DNA of 64,000 nt from Nonomuraea wenchangensis (GCF_900111685.1 NZ_FOHX01000002.1:307869-371868), one strand, 5' to 3'; shown: positions 41,264 through 51,136, counted from the stretch's first letter. Notes: generated from the letters alone by a model not told the origin. Made by a program: numbers and translations.

Positions 41264-41677
41264 ATGAAGGCACACGTCAGCTCGATCCTTCTTGGCGTCC
41301 GGGACATGGACCGGGCCAAGCGGTTCTACACCGAAGGGCTCGGCTGGAAGGTCAAGCAGGACTACGGCATCTCGGTGTTCTTCGAGTCGGACGGCGCCTC
41401 GCCCGTCGGCTTCTACGGCCGCGAGGGTCTGGCCGGCCTGGCGGGCACGAGCCCGGAGGGCAGCGGCTTCAGCGGGCTGGTGCTCACCTACGTCGTGCGG
41501 AGTGAGGCGCGGGTGGACGAGGTGATGGCGGAGGCGGAGAAGGCCGGCGCCACGATCCTCAAGCCCGCCGGCGCCCTGCCGTGGGGCGGGTACGGCGGCA
41601 CGTTCGCCGACCCGGACGGCTACATCTGGAGTCTCGGCTACAGCGAGCAGGCCAAGGACCAGCCCTACGCGGAGTAA
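41264..41677 (+). CDS. VOC-family (glyoxalase/bleomycin resistance fold) protein
   Basis: 137 residues from ATG 41264 (AAGGAG upstream). Two beta-alpha-beta-beta-beta modules: VSSILLGVRDMDRAKRFYTE and TYVVRSEARVDEVMAEAEKA, ending FADPDGYIWSLGYS. This is the single-chain VOC fold, similar to actinomycete glyoxalase-like proteins of unknown substrate. It forms an operon with the next gene, 11 nt downstream. Confidence 0.92.
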   Translation: MKAHVSSILLGVRDMDRAKRFYTEGLGWKVKQDYGISVFFESDGASPVGFYGREGLAGLAGTSPEGSGFSGLVLTYVVRSEARVDEVMAEAEKAGATILKPAGALPWGGYGGTFADPDGYIWSLGYSEQAKDQPYAE

Positions 41678-41688
41678 AGGAGCACGTT

Positions 41689-42123
41689 GTGAAGTTTCGC
41701 ACCATCGTCGAGCCTCCCGAGCCCATGCGGGGATTGGAAGTTCCGCCCGAGGTGGTCGAGGCGCTCGGCGGGGGCGCGCGACCGCCGGTGACGATCACCG
41801 TCAACGAACATCGCTGGAAGAGCCGCGTCGCCATCTTGCGCGGCCGTCATCTGCTCGGCGTCAGCAACGCCAACCGGCAGGCCGCCGGTGTCGCGACAGG
41901 CGAGGAGGTCGAGGTCGAGCTGGAACTCGACACCGAGCCGCGCGTCGTCGTCGAACCCATGGACTTCGCCCGAGCCCTCGACGACGACCCGGCCGCCCGC
42001 GCCGCCTACGACGATCTCACCGACAGCCGCAAGCGTGAACACGTGCGCGCCATCGAGAGCGCGAAGAAGCCCGAAACACGCCGGCGGCGCATCGAGAAGG
42101 CCATCGCCACTCTGCGGGACTGA
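41689..42123 (+). CDS. DUF1905/YdeI-type (OmpD-associated) protein
   Basis: 144 residues from GTG 41689 (AAAGGAG upstream). The N-terminal half is the DUF1905 barrel (VPPEVVEALGGGARPPVTIT, RHLLGVSNANRQAAGVATGE). The C-terminal half is the helical YdeI segment (LTDSRKREHVRAIESAKKPE, RRRRIEKAIATL). The biochemical role is unknown. Co-transcribed with the VOC protein. Confidence 0.88.
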   Translation: MKFRTIVEPPEPMRGLEVPPEVVEALGGGARPPVTITVNEHRWKSRVAILRGRHLLGVSNANRQAAGVATGEEVEVELELDTEPRVVVEPMDFARALDDDPAARAAYDDLTDSRKREHVRAIESAKKPETRRRRIEKAIATLRD

Positions 42124-42267
42124 GCCCGAAACTCCATCGGCTTGCCGTGCCGTCCTGAGCTGGATCATCCGCACTGGGGGTTACCTTGAATGGCCCCGGG
42201 TTCGGCGGAGACTGGTGTGCCCCTGTCCAGCGCGCGATGTCCGCCGAAGAGACGTTCACTCGACGGA

Positions 42268-42594
42268 TTACGTGGAAGGCCGGTCCGGGCCGCCTCTGGG
42301 GCGCAACCGTTCCAGGCGGCGCCAGTGCTCCATCACCGCTGCTCTTCCCTTCGCGGTCAGCTGGATCCAGGTCTCAGTCCGCTTGCCTGCAAGCTCCTTG
42401 CGCACCTGGACGATCCCGCCGTTCTCGAGCTTGGTCAGATGGGAGGAGAGATTGCCCGGTGACAGGCCCGTGACACGCTGCAGGTAGAGGAAATCGGCCT
42501 CCCTGCAGGATTCCAGGGCGGCGGTGATGGCCAGCCTGGCAGGTTCATGGACGAGCTTGTCCAGGTTGGCCAACTCCTGAAAGGGCTCACTCAC
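42268..42594 (-). CDS. Winged-helix transcriptional regulator (MarR/ArsR-like, HTH_27 type)
   Basis: 108 residues. LVHEPARLAITAALESCREA is followed by the recognition helix TGLSPGNLSSHLTKLENGGI and the wing KRTETWIQLTAKGRAAV. Small regulators of this type usually repress their own operon with a membrane protein. The gene overlaps the end of the upstream membrane-protein gene by 8 nt, and the 31-bp palindrome at 43224 lies upstream of the operon. Confidence 0.9.
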   Translation of the reverse strand: MSEPFQELANLDKLVHEPARLAITAALESCREADFLYLQRVTGLSPGNLSSHLTKLENGGIVQVRKELAGKRTETWIQLTAKGRAAVMEHWRRLERLRPRGGPDRPST

Positions 42595-43207
42595 CGGACT
42601 CGTTCCCGCCTAGCACTCGCCTGAGCAGCAGGTGGCTCCAAACCCCCAGCAGAACGGCAGCGCCACAGCACACTCCCAGCAGGATCGACAAATCGGACAG
42701 GGGATGCCCGGCACCTTGGAAGGGGAGCAGCCCACCCACGATGAGGGCGACGCCCGTCAGGAGGAACGGAGGTGCGAGCGGACGCAGCCGCCGGCCCGCC
42801 ACCAGCACTCCCGCCCCCACGGCCACCGCCTCCGGGCTGAACGGCAAGACGGGCGTGAACTTGTGCAAGACGGCGACCGCGGCAAACACCACGCCCGTGG
42901 CCACCAGAGCCGAGCGCCCTTGCTCCCGCTGAGCCCGGACCGCGCCGTACCTGCGCCGGTAATAACCGCTCAGCACCGGTATGGCGGCGAGTGCCGCCAT
43001 CAGCCCCACCGTGGCCATGCCCCACCAGATCACCGCATCGCCTTGGCTGCCGGAGCGGGGGTCCACTACGAACAGAACGCCGAGGACCGTCAGCAAGGGC
43101 AGGACGACGAGTCCTTGGAGCATCTCGTAATGCGCTGTGACGAAGCGGACTCGTTCTAGATCGTGCACGGGATGGTACTGCACGCGTGCCTCCGTTCTCG
43201 GCAACAT
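42587..43207 (-). CDS. Membrane protein of unknown function, co-transcribed with a winged-helix regulator
   Basis: 206 residues with about six hydrophobic segments (MLQGLVVLPLLTVLGVLFVV, GMATVGLMAALAAIPVLSGY, and others). The first ~25 residues are cytoplasmic and polar; GTG at 43183 is a possible alternative start. Not recognised beyond being the usual membrane partner of this regulator type. Confidence 0.85.
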   Translation of the reverse strand: MLPRTEARVQYHPVHDLERVRFVTAHYEMLQGLVVLPLLTVLGVLFVVDPRSGSQGDAVIWWGMATVGLMAALAAIPVLSGYYRRRYGAVRAQREQGRSALVATGVVFAAVAVLHKFTPVLPFSPEAVAVGAGVLVAGRRLRPLAPPFLLTGVALIVGGLLPFQGAGHPLSDLSILLGVCCGAAVLLGVWSHLLLRRVLGGNESGE

Positions 43208-43223
43208 CGATCTTCACGGTAGC

Positions 43224-43254
43224 GCAGAGCACTTTGCATTACAAAGCGCTCTGC
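43224..43254. promoter_or_regulatory. 31-bp inverted repeat, operator of the regulator/membrane-protein operon
   Basis: Arms GCAGAGC-A-CTTTG and CAAAG-C-GCTCTGC flank a 5-nt centre (CATTA); 12 of 13 arm positions pair. It lies 17 bp upstream of the membrane-protein start. The inner CTTTG-N5-CAAAG form is typical of operators for this class of winged-helix regulator. Confidence 0.65.
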
Positions 43255-43348
43255 GCCAGCAAGTTCTGCGGACCCTGCGTCCGCCTGCCCCGCTCGAAAA
43301 CACGGTCTTATGCGATGAGCTGGGGTTTCGCTCCGCGATCAGAGCGGC

Positions 43349-43705
43349 GGCCGCGACCATCGCCGGGTGTCGTCATTGCTTGTCCACCGGCTGGTGAAGG
43401 GCTTGTTCGGCCTGCCAACCGTGCTGGTCCGCGCCAATCTGTCCAAAGTCGAAACGGTGCTTCTCAGGCGGCTGTGTGTGCTGGTCTTCATCGAGCACGA
43501 TAGCCGCCGACTGCGTCGTGCTCCAGGAGTACCTGATCCACTACAACGGGCACCGGCCGCTTCAGTCCCGGAACCAACGCCTCCGGACATCGAAACGCAG
43601 CCCACCCGGCACGTGACCGACCTCGACGAACTACGATCCATCCGCCGTGAAGCCGTCGCAACATGCACGATCAACGAATACCATCACACCGCTCAGGCCA
43701 CGTAA
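43349..43705 (+). pseudogene. Integrase-type (DDE) transposase remnant
   Basis: LVHRLVKGLFGLPTVLVRAN is the typical N-terminus of a family of actinobacterial IS transposases. A little later, in a different frame, VVLQEYLIHYNGHRPLQSRN is the typical C-terminal end of the DDE integrase core. The central ~250 residues are missing. The tail INEYHHTA also fits the family. Confidence 0.65.
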
Positions 43706-43736
43706 CTCAATATTCGAGCGGCACACGTTCGCGGAC

Positions 43737-44294
43737 TCAAACGCCGGCGGCCTGCAGTCGGCCGATCGCGGCCCTGATCTTGCGCACGCGGCCGGGCAGC
43801 GGCCCGGCCGGTATGTCGATCAGCCGGAAGCCGAAGGCGCGGTAGGTGTCCTCGTGGAGGCGTTCGAACCGTAGCGAGTCCTCAAAACTGATCCGGCGAG
43901 CCGCGGTCGGCTCGACGAAGCCCAGATTCCGGACGAAGAACACGTGTCGGTCGTAGATCCGCTCCCGGGCGATGCGCTCAATCTCGGCGGTCAGGACCGG
44001 CGGGATCGGATGGCCGATGAACTCCGACAGCGCGTGGGTGCAGACGGGAGAGCGGTCGAAGAACTGCACATCGGGTCCGCCGACCGGCGTCCTGACCTGC
44101 CGGCGACGCTGCACGACCACGGTCTCGTCGATGAAGGACGGCCTCGTCCACGGCTCGGCCTCACCGGCCGCCTGCCGGGCCGCGATGACGGCTGTGGCTG
44201 CCTCCTCGACGGTCGCGTACCCCAGTGCCGCCAGCCGTCGCAGGATCGTGCTCTTACCGGAGCCGGGGGCGCCGGTGAGAATGTAACGCTTCAT
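43737..44294 (-). CDS. AAA/P-loop NTPase (AAA_28 type)
   Basis: 185 residues. Walker A GAPGSGKST is at residues 8-16, and FFDRSPVCTHALSEFIG has the DRSP motif of this kinase-like group. FVRNLGFVEPTAARRISFED and YRAFGFRLIDIPAG match AAA_28 proteins, which resemble small nucleotide or thymidylate-type kinases. Cytoplasmic; substrate unknown. It stands alone between IS and TetR debris. Confidence 0.87.
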   Translation of the reverse strand: MKRYILTGAPGSGKSTILRRLAALGYATVEEAATAVIAARQAAGEAEPWTRPSFIDETVVVQRRRQVRTPVGGPDVQFFDRSPVCTHALSEFIGHPIPPVLTAEIERIARERIYDRHVFFVRNLGFVEPTAARRISFEDSLRFERLHEDTYRAFGFRLIDIPAGPLPGRVRKIRAAIGRLQAAGV

Positions 44295-44558
44295 CGTGGT
44301 GTGGTCCCTCCGTCGATCGTGGTGTAGGAGGCTGATGGCACGGGCGGATACCGGGAGGCAACGCGCAGGATCGCGGCGAGGCGTGGCGGCACACGCGGGT
44401 ATGCGGGAACAGGAGAAGCACTGCGAGAGAGAGCCCGAGGAAGGGACACCCGGAGGCCCGCGCGGGACCGGGAATGCGGCCAGACCGGTGCGAGCCGACC
44501 ATCACCCTACACCTGTCCGCCGCCTCGGCCAGGCGCAGGCGGCACGGGTGTTCCCGGC

Positions 44559-44997
44559 GAATGAGATCGAAGGTGTGACCACCTACGTTCGGGATCTGAT
44601 CGGCCGCATCAAGGCCGACGAGGAGAACAAGCACCTGCTGCCCTTGGGATAAGCACATCAAGCCCTGAACCAAGCAGCCCCGCTGCGCACCGTCCCCGAT
44701 CCCGTGGATGGAATCGTCGGCAGGCGCAACGTCGTGTACGCCGACTTCCACCGTCAGATGGCCGACCTCATCGCCCGCGACCAGCAGGCCGGACACATCC
44801 CCGCCGCCCTCGACCCACACGCCACGGCGCTGGCCCTGGTGGCGCTGGCCGAAGGGCTCGCCGCCTACGCGATCGGCAGGGCGCGACGCTGCTGGCCACA
44901 GTGCGACAGTGCCCGCCGGCTTTCCGCCTTACCAGACCGTGTTCGGCTTCTTCACCCGCTGACCAGGGCCAGGGTCTTCAACCGGGTCCGTGACTGA
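44559..44997 (+). pseudogene. TetR-like C-terminal fragment and adjoining debris
   Basis: The frame 44704-44997 reads DFHRQMADLIARDQQAGHIP, AALDPHATALALVALAEGLA, then AAYAIG, the ligand-domain helices of a TetR repressor; the DNA-binding domain is absent. About 50 codons upstream a separate piece reads GVTTYVRDLIGRIKADEENK before a stop. The region 44296-44558 shows nothing recognisable. Confidence 0.5.
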
Positions 44998-45366
44998 CCA
45001 GGCGACTGACCAGGAAGAGGCCGTCGGCATGGGTCCGCAAGCCAGCCTCCGCACCGCAGCCCGCCTGAAATGCCCGACCCCTCCGGGGGAGTCCTGGCCC
45101 GAGGGCATGGACTCCCCCTGCGGACCTTGCTTACTGTCGAACTGATGCGATGGTGCCTGCACGTGTAGTCCTTGACCACGCCGTGCTGCTTCAGGGTGGA
45201 GCCCTCCACATTGCAGCCGGCCTCGGTCAGGTTGCCGGTAGGGATCGCGCCACACGGACGGTGCGCAACCCGGAGCGTGGCGCAGTCCCACACCGTGGCC
45301 TGCGGCGACGCCGCTCATCTGAGCTGTGTGGCGACTCTCACCAGCGGACCAACACCTCTTCCAACG
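44998..45366. other. Non-coding or degraded stretch
   Basis: A minus-strand open frame (about 44952-45293) is protein-like over a short part (GNLTEAGCNVEGSTLKQHGV, then VKDYTCRHHRISST) but I cannot assign it and see no ribosome site. A direct repeat GACTGACCAGG occurs near 44992-45013. It is probably decayed mobile DNA. Confidence 0.3.
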
Positions 45367-47211
45367 TCATTCGTACGGAGTGATCTCAGCGATAGCGGTG
45401 GCGCCGCCCATTCCGTTGTCCACGCGCAGTCGCAGGTAGCGGGCTTTGACGCCATCGAGGTGGACGTCGTTCGGCCCGGTGATCCGCGGCCAGGTCACGC
45501 TCGCCACCTGCGCCCACCAGGTGCCGTCGGCGCTGATCTCCAGCACACCTCTGAGCGGTGTGCCGGTCATGTTGACGACCGGATTCTGGGCAGCCGAGAA
45601 GACGGCGGCCAGCTTGGGCACGAATCGGACCGCGGACAGCGTGCGCTCCTGCCCCATGTCCACCGTGATGAAGTGCGGCTGGGCGGGGCTCACCGTGGGA
45701 TCGACCGCGTCGGGATACCACGAGTGGTAGTAGGTGAACGGGTCACCGTCGACCGCGAGTCGGGGGTCTCCCACGTGCGGTTTGAACGTGCTGGCCGTGG
45801 CGGACAGTTCCGCCGGTGGGATCGGGGTTCCCGCCGGCGGCGCGGGCCAGGCCCCGGGCGCGTACTCGGGCTTTTCCATCACGATGGGACGATTCGGGCC
45901 CGGACCGGTTCCGGTGACCAGCACGTCGGCGATGACCGCGCCGTGGTCGGAGTAGAACGGGTATTCCTGGTCCAGGTAGCCGCCCTGGTGGCGGGGCAGG
46001 CGGCGCACGTCGGTGCGGGCGCCCAGCACGCGCATTTGCGCCTTGTTGTCACGGAAGAGCAGGTAGTCGATGCGAGCGGGGGCGGCGCCGAAGCCGCTCT
46101 TCGTGCTCCAGGTGCGGCCCGGATAGAGCCCGGCGTCGGCGTTGATGTAGCGGAAGACGTCGTAGAAACCGGCGTCGACGTACTGCTTGGTGTAGGTCCA
46201 TGGCACGGTCAGCCCGGCGTGTCCGCGGGCCTTGGCGAACTGGCCGGTCCAGTCCCGATACGACCACGCGTTGAAGTCACCGCCCATGATCACGGGGGCG
46301 TCGTCCTTGACGTAATACGGCACCACTTTCTGCAAGATCGCCTGGCCCTGCGCGTTACGTTTCGTGTCGTCGTAGCTGAGGATCGTGTTGATCGACGGCG
46401 AGATCGGCTTGCCGAACTGGGCGTTCACCACGGCGTGGTGCATGGGGGCGAAGACCGAGTCCTCGTGCCGGGACCAGACGGTGAAGGCGTGGATGTGCTT
46501 GCCGTTGGGCAACTGCAACTTGGCGCCGCCGAAGTGGAAGTCGGTGATCTCCGGCCGTTCGGTGTAGCGCTGGACGACCTTCAGCTTGGTGAAGAGCCAG
46601 AGATTGCGGTACTTCGCCTCTTCCGCCACCGTGATCGGGACCGAGCTGTAAAGGTCGGTCGTGGCTCGCCCGGCATTGAGCCCCTGGAGGATGGCGGTCT
46701 CCGAGCCGTAGGCCTCCACGACGAAGAAGACGTCGGGATTGACCTCGTTGACGTACTCGATCAGCTGCTTCAGGTTCTCACCGGTGTAGTCCTTGCCGTC
46801 GAGCGTGCCTCCGCCGAGGAGGTTCCAGGTCATGAGCCGTACCTGGGTGCCCGCCTGTCCCTGGGCGAAGACCGCGTCGCTGGCGTCGAGCTCGAACTCG
46901 CCCTGCGGCACCACGAAGGGATGTGACTCCGCCTTGCCGTTCGTCGTGTACAGCGTGGCCCGCATCCACACATACCCCAGGGTCCGCTGCCTGATGGCCA
47001 TCCTGATCTCGTGAACCTGACCGGCCACCGCCGGTCCGTTCGCCAGGATCGTGCAGAGCTTTCCCACCTGCTCCGGGCCCGGCGTTGTCAGGATCTTCCC
47101 GTCGCAGCGGTAGGAATACACGAAGCTGGCCGCTGACGCCGCAGCCGGTACGGCCCAGGGCAGCAGTAATACGGCGACAGCGATCAGTAGCCGCCTTTTC
47201 GGTCTCGTCAT
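45367..47211 (-). CDS. Secreted endonuclease/exonuclease/phosphatase-family protein with C-terminal discoidin-like domain
   Basis: 614 residues from ATG 47211; upstream ribosome signals are weak and a TTG at 47235 adds 8 residues. Signal peptide (LLIAVAVLLLPWAVPAAASA), a ~110-residue N-terminal beta domain, then the EEP fold: MTWNLLGGG, VFFVVEAYGSE, VIMGGDFNAWSYRDW and YSDHGAVIADVLV give the catalytic Asn, Glu, Asp/Asn and Asp-His. A jelly-roll domain closes the protein (GDPRLAVDGDPFTYYHSWYP, ARYLRLRVDNGMGGATAIAE). It could hydrolyse extracellular DNA, sphingomyelin or inositol phosphates; the family does not decide between these. Confidence 0.88.
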   Translation of the reverse strand: MTRPKRRLLIAVAVLLLPWAVPAAASAASFVYSYRCDGKILTTPGPEQVGKLCTILANGPAVAGQVHEIRMAIRQRTLGYVWMRATLYTTNGKAESHPFVVPQGEFELDASDAVFAQGQAGTQVRLMTWNLLGGGTLDGKDYTGENLKQLIEYVNEVNPDVFFVVEAYGSETAILQGLNAGRATTDLYSSVPITVAEEAKYRNLWLFTKLKVVQRYTERPEITDFHFGGAKLQLPNGKHIHAFTVWSRHEDSVFAPMHHAVVNAQFGKPISPSINTILSYDDTKRNAQGQAILQKVVPYYVKDDAPVIMGGDFNAWSYRDWTGQFAKARGHAGLTVPWTYTKQYVDAGFYDVFRYINADAGLYPGRTWSTKSGFGAAPARIDYLLFRDNKAQMRVLGARTDVRRLPRHQGGYLDQEYPFYSDHGAVIADVLVTGTGPGPNRPIVMEKPEYAPGAWPAPPAGTPIPPAELSATASTFKPHVGDPRLAVDGDPFTYYHSWYPDAVDPTVSPAQPHFITVDMGQERTLSAVRFVPKLAAVFSAAQNPVVNMTGTPLRGVLEISADGTWWAQVASVTWPRITGPNDVHLDGVKARYLRLRVDNGMGGATAIAEITPYE

Positions 47212-47367
47212 AAGGATCAAGTATGTCAGTGACAAAGGGAGACGAAATGCCGTTCAGCCCAGGTCTTTCGTGCGCCCAGCGGTGCAGGAGACGAAGCCGT
47301 GACCGTAATACAGGCCCTTTTCCGGCGGCCCTCGGCCGGACCTGGCGTGCCATTTCCGAGCGTCCAG

Positions 47368-47682
47368 CTAGCTCCGCATGAAAGGGACGTCATAGGCAGG
47401 AGGTCGGCCGTTCATCAGCTCGGTCAGGTCCTCATCGGTCAGGGCAAGCTCGAAGGCGCTGCCGGTTCGCCGGGGATGCCAGCCGCGATCGAGTGCCATG
47501 CGTATGGTCGCCGTCATCAGCGCCGGCCGTACGGCCATTGTCCGTTCGCCCCACCACGCGTCCGCCAGGAGCAGGGAAGCGACACCAGCAGGACGCTCCT
47601 GCCCTGTTCCGTCATTGTTCCGGGGATGGCCGAGAACGGCGAGTAACGACCAGAGCCAGGCGTAAGAGCAACCCCTCGCCAA
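47368..47682 (-). CDS. Short uncharacterised protein, probable fragment
   Basis: The C-terminal ~65 residues read as real protein (RPALMTATIRMALDRGWHPR, SAFELALTDEDLTELMNGRP), but the first ~40 residues are less convincing and no ribosome site is clear. It may be the tail of a longer gene whose start has been lost. Family not recognised. Confidence 0.4.
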   Translation of the reverse strand: MARGCSYAWLWSLLAVLGHPRNNDGTGQERPAGVASLLLADAWWGERTMAVRPALMTATIRMALDRGWHPRRTGSAFELALTDEDLTELMNGRPPAYDVPFMRS

Positions 47683-48198
47683 ACTCTGATCGACAGGGTT
47701 TTTGCGAGGTGGCCAGGGAGAGCACCGAAGCTCACCGCCACAGCCACGACGTCATTTCCGCCGTCATCCATGCCGATCTGCGTGGTTTGCTCGATATTTT
47801 GTTGCGTGCTCAGCTGGTGCAGGAGGCCGAATCCTTCCCGGCGCCGGGAAATTACTGGTCTGCCGTCTGATGGGAGGGCGGAAATCGGTCGCCTCGAGAG
47901 CGTCGTCGCGGGCGCCGTCAGTCAGCCGGCGACCGTTGCCATCCGACGAGCCATTGCGACTCTCCCGAGCTGCGGCGATGCGTGACGGTGTCCGGATACT
48001 GCCATTCGACTTCCATGGTTCCAGCACGTAACCAGGTCTCGTACCTCAAGCGTATGGATTGGGTGTCATCAGGGACGGCTTCGCACCCACGCCTTGATCG
48101 TCTCCCAATGGCCTCCCCACGTATGGTGGTTGAGCCGGCCATCTCGCCCGATTTGATCGTTCTCCGGAATGCCGTAGGTCTGGAAGAGGAACCCTGAT
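47683..48198. other. Stretch without a convincing gene
   Basis: Short protein-like pieces occur on both strands: plus strand DVISAVIHADLRGLLDILLR ending 47870, and minus strand QSIRLRYETWLRAGTMEVEW near 48000-48060. None has a start, ribosome site and adequate length together. Probably remnants of genes related to the neighbouring broken beta-propeller gene. Confidence 0.35.
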
Positions 48199-49984
48199 TT
48201 GGCGATCCTGGAGGCGGTGGCCGCCTACTGCAGCGACCCCGGCGCGCCGAAGGTTGAGCGGGCCCTGTTCAACCGCTACAGCGACTTCGCCAGCGCCGAC
48301 CGTCTGCTGGCCGGCTCCGGCGTCACCTCACAACGCCTGCTCGCCACCGAAGACGGCGCGATGATCGTCCAGGAGGAGAGCCACGCGGTCAAGATCTGGC
48401 AGCCGGACCATCGTTCAGCGCTGCCGAAGCAGATAGCGCTGTCGTCGCCGGTGGCGGGAACGGCACTGTCCGCCGACGGCCGCGTGCTGGCCATCGCCGC
48501 CGAAGACGGCTCCGTCGAGCTGTGGCATCCTCGCGAGCACCGGCTGCTCGACAAGCTGCCGATTCCCAACGGGAAGACGCTGCTCGCCCTCGCCCCAGCC
48601 GGGCGGCAGCTGGCCGTCCAGCCTGCGGACTCGCGCACGGTTCAGGTCTGGGACCTGCGGCGGCGTCAGGCGCGTAGCGTCTCACTGCCCGGTCAGGCGC
48701 AGACGCTCCAGGTCGCCGAGGACGGCCTGCTGTCGGTCTCCCTGGGCGATCACCGGCTGCTGGTGTTCGAGCCCGGACAGTCGCGACCGGCCCGGACAGT
48801 TCCGGCATCCGCCGTCTTCGCCCACAACGGCACGACCGCGGCCGGCTGCGTCCCCACCCGGGACGGCATCCGGGTGCGCGGCGTGGACCTGCGCACCGGC
48901 GCGAGCATCGCCGACTTCCCCCTCACTTTCCGCGGTTGCGAGGGCAACGTCAGCAGGCCGGGCACTCTGAGCCACGGCGGCAGGCTGCTGTCCGTGGAGA
49001 ACGTCCTGATCGATCTGCGGGCTGGGCGGATCATCGGCGCGCCGGCCGGGTACGCCGACGCCCCGGCGGTCACCGGCCGCGACGACCGCTGGAGCATCTG
49101 GACGGCCGGCGGCGCCGAACAGCGGCTCGGGCACTGAGGTGGCCACGCGGGTGGTCGCGCTGACCGGACGTCGGGAGATAGCCGTGATCAGGGCCGACTC
49201 ACGCGACCTGGTGATGATGTCGGTGCCCGACCTGCGCCCGATCGGCTCGGCGCGCCTGCCCGCAGGGTCGGACGGGCAGGCGCCGCTCAGTCTGCACGCG
49301 GTCGCCGGCGGCCGTCTCGTCGTCTTCGCCCGGGGCGTGCTCACCGTCTGGGAGACCGCGCCGCTGCGGCAGACGGCCCCCGGGCTGGACCTGCGCGAGC
49401 GCCTTTCCGCCCTGAGCCCCCAGGAGGTGGACCAAGGACTGGACGTGCTGCCGAACGTCGACGGCGACGCGGCGCTGATCATCGAGGGGACGGCCAGAAA
49501 GGTCGAACGCTGGGACCTCACGCTCGGCCGTGCCACCAGGAACCATCTGATTCCCGGCAGTGGCGAACTCGTCCCTGTCGCGGCCAGCCCCGACCTGACC
49601 CAACTGATCACCTACACCGCCACCGTCGAGAAACCCTTGACGGCCTGGTCGCTTCCCACCTCAGGACAGCCGACCCCGGCGGAACCACCTGGTCCGGCCG
49701 ACGGCCATGCCTTCGATCTGCTCCAGTTCCTCCGCTCGAATCCCGAACTGCGCTACAACGCATCGTTCTCCATCAGCAGGCTGGGCGGCTCCCTGGGCTA
49801 CCTCACTCTGTTCGGCGAGGGCGGGAAACTGCTCTACCGCACCGACGAGGCACGGATCATGTCCACCGCACCGCAGGACTGGGCCGCGCATCTGTGCGCC
49901 GTCCTGGGCGGGCGCTCGTTCACCTCGGCAGAGCTGGCCCGGCTGCCGCAGGGCGCCGATCCCACGCCATGCGAACACCGATGA
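48199..49984 (+). pseudogene. WD40-type beta-propeller protein, N-terminally truncated and frameshifted
   Basis: The first frame (48199-49137) has propeller blades (QEESHAVKIWQPDHRSALPK, GRVLAIAAEDGSVELWHPRE, DSRTVQVWDLRRRQARSVSL). It stops at TGA 49135; reading the next frame from one base away continues the protein (TEVATRVVALTGRREIAVIR) to 49984, ending WAAHLCAVLGGRSFTSAELA with a short Cys-containing tail. That ending is typical of actinobacterial STAND NTPase-WD40 proteins (nSTAND1 type), several of which act in signalling or phage defence. The N-terminal effector and NTPase domains are not present here. A sequencing error at the shift cannot be excluded. Confidence 0.6.
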
Positions 49985-50142
49985 CCTCCTGCACCGTCCC
50001 CTCATGGCCGACGCAGTGGCTGCTGCAGGCGCTCGGCCACTCCCTCTTCAAGGACTGGCATGTACGCCGACACCGGTTCCGGCTGTGGGAAGGACGCAGC
50101 ACCTCCTGGGCGAGCCCGTCAGGCCACTCCTAGGCTGGGCGG

Positions 50143-51066
50143 GTGCTCAGCAGTAACAGGCTCCGCGTCCTCCTGGAGATCTTCCGCACCGGCAGCATCG
50201 CCGGCGCGGCCAGAACCATGAAGCTCTCGCCCTCGGCCGTCTCCCACCAGCTGGCCAAGCTGGAGGAGGAGTCGGGCGTCGGCCTGGTCGAACGCAACGC
50301 CCAGAGCCTGCGCCTGACGGAGGCGGGCAGGCGGCTGGCGCTGCGCGCCCAGGAGGTGGCCGACATCCTGGAGGCCGCCGAGAAGGACCTGCTCGCCCAG
50401 GCGCGGATGGACGCGGGGGAACTGCGGATCGGCTTCTTCGCGTCGGCCGGGTACCGGCTGCTGCCGCTGGCGCTGTCGCGCTTCGCCGCCCGCTACCCGA
50501 ACGTGGCGCTCGACCTGGCGGAGGGCCAGCCGTACGAGCTGCTGCCGGACCTTGAGCGCGGCGCGCTGGACGTGCTGGTGGTGTTCGATCACGCGCTCGA
50601 CCCGTGGCAGCGCCCGGAAGGGGTGGAGGTGCTGCACCTGTTCGACGAGCCGCAGCTGCTCGTGGTCCCCACCGGTCACCAGGCGGGGCAGCGTTCCCGG
50701 GTACGGCTGGCCGATCTGGCCGAGGAGCCGTGGATCACGACTTTCGGCGCCGAGCACCCGGTGTCGATCCTGGAGCGTGCCAGCATGCTGGAGGGGTTCA
50801 CGCCACGGATCCGCTGCCGCAGCGATCATTACGAGGTGACGATCGGGCTGGTACGGGCCGGGCTCGGGGTGGCGCTGGTGCCCAGCCTGGGGTTGATGGG
50901 GGTGACGGGGGTGCAGGTGTGCCGCCTGGCCACGCCGCAGCTGTTCCGCCGGATCGGGGTGGCGCGGCGACCGACCAACCCCAACCCGGCGGCGCGTTCC
51001 TTTCTCGCCTACCTCCGCACGGCAGCCGCCCAGCTCCGCAACTCCCTGGAACCGACCCTGCGCTGA
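50143..51066 (+). CDS. LysR-family transcriptional regulator
   Basis: 307 residues from GTG 50143. The helix-turn-helix reads FRTGSIAGAARTMKLSPSAV then SHQLAKLEEESGVGLV, and the effector domain starts LRIGFFASAGYRLLPLALSR. It faces the D-amino-acid gene cluster 51137-55923 tail to tail rather than sharing its promoter, so its target may be that cluster or itself. No palindrome stands out in the 158 bp upstream. Confidence 0.93.
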   Translation: MLSSNRLRVLLEIFRTGSIAGAARTMKLSPSAVSHQLAKLEEESGVGLVERNAQSLRLTEAGRRLALRAQEVADILEAAEKDLLAQARMDAGELRIGFFASAGYRLLPLALSRFAARYPNVALDLAEGQPYELLPDLERGALDVLVVFDHALDPWQRPEGVEVLHLFDEPQLLVVPTGHQAGQRSRVRLADLAEEPWITTFGAEHPVSILERASMLEGFTPRIRCRSDHYEVTIGLVRAGLGVALVPSLGLMGVTGVQVCRLATPQLFRRIGVARRPTNPNPAARSFLAYLRTAAAQLRNSLEPTLR

Positions 51067-51136
51067 CCCATCACCCGCCCGCCCGCAACGCCCACCTGGG
51101 TTACAGGGGTCCGGTGGGCGCCGCCTGGCCGGGGCG

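Noticed and set aside
45172..46926. A 584-codon plus-strand open frame
   Set aside because: Antisense to the endonuclease/phosphatase-family gene, which has signal peptide and catalytic motifs.
48199..49984. An intact anti-phage defence system
   Set aside because: Only the propeller end remains, with a frameshift; no effector or NTPase domain is nearby.
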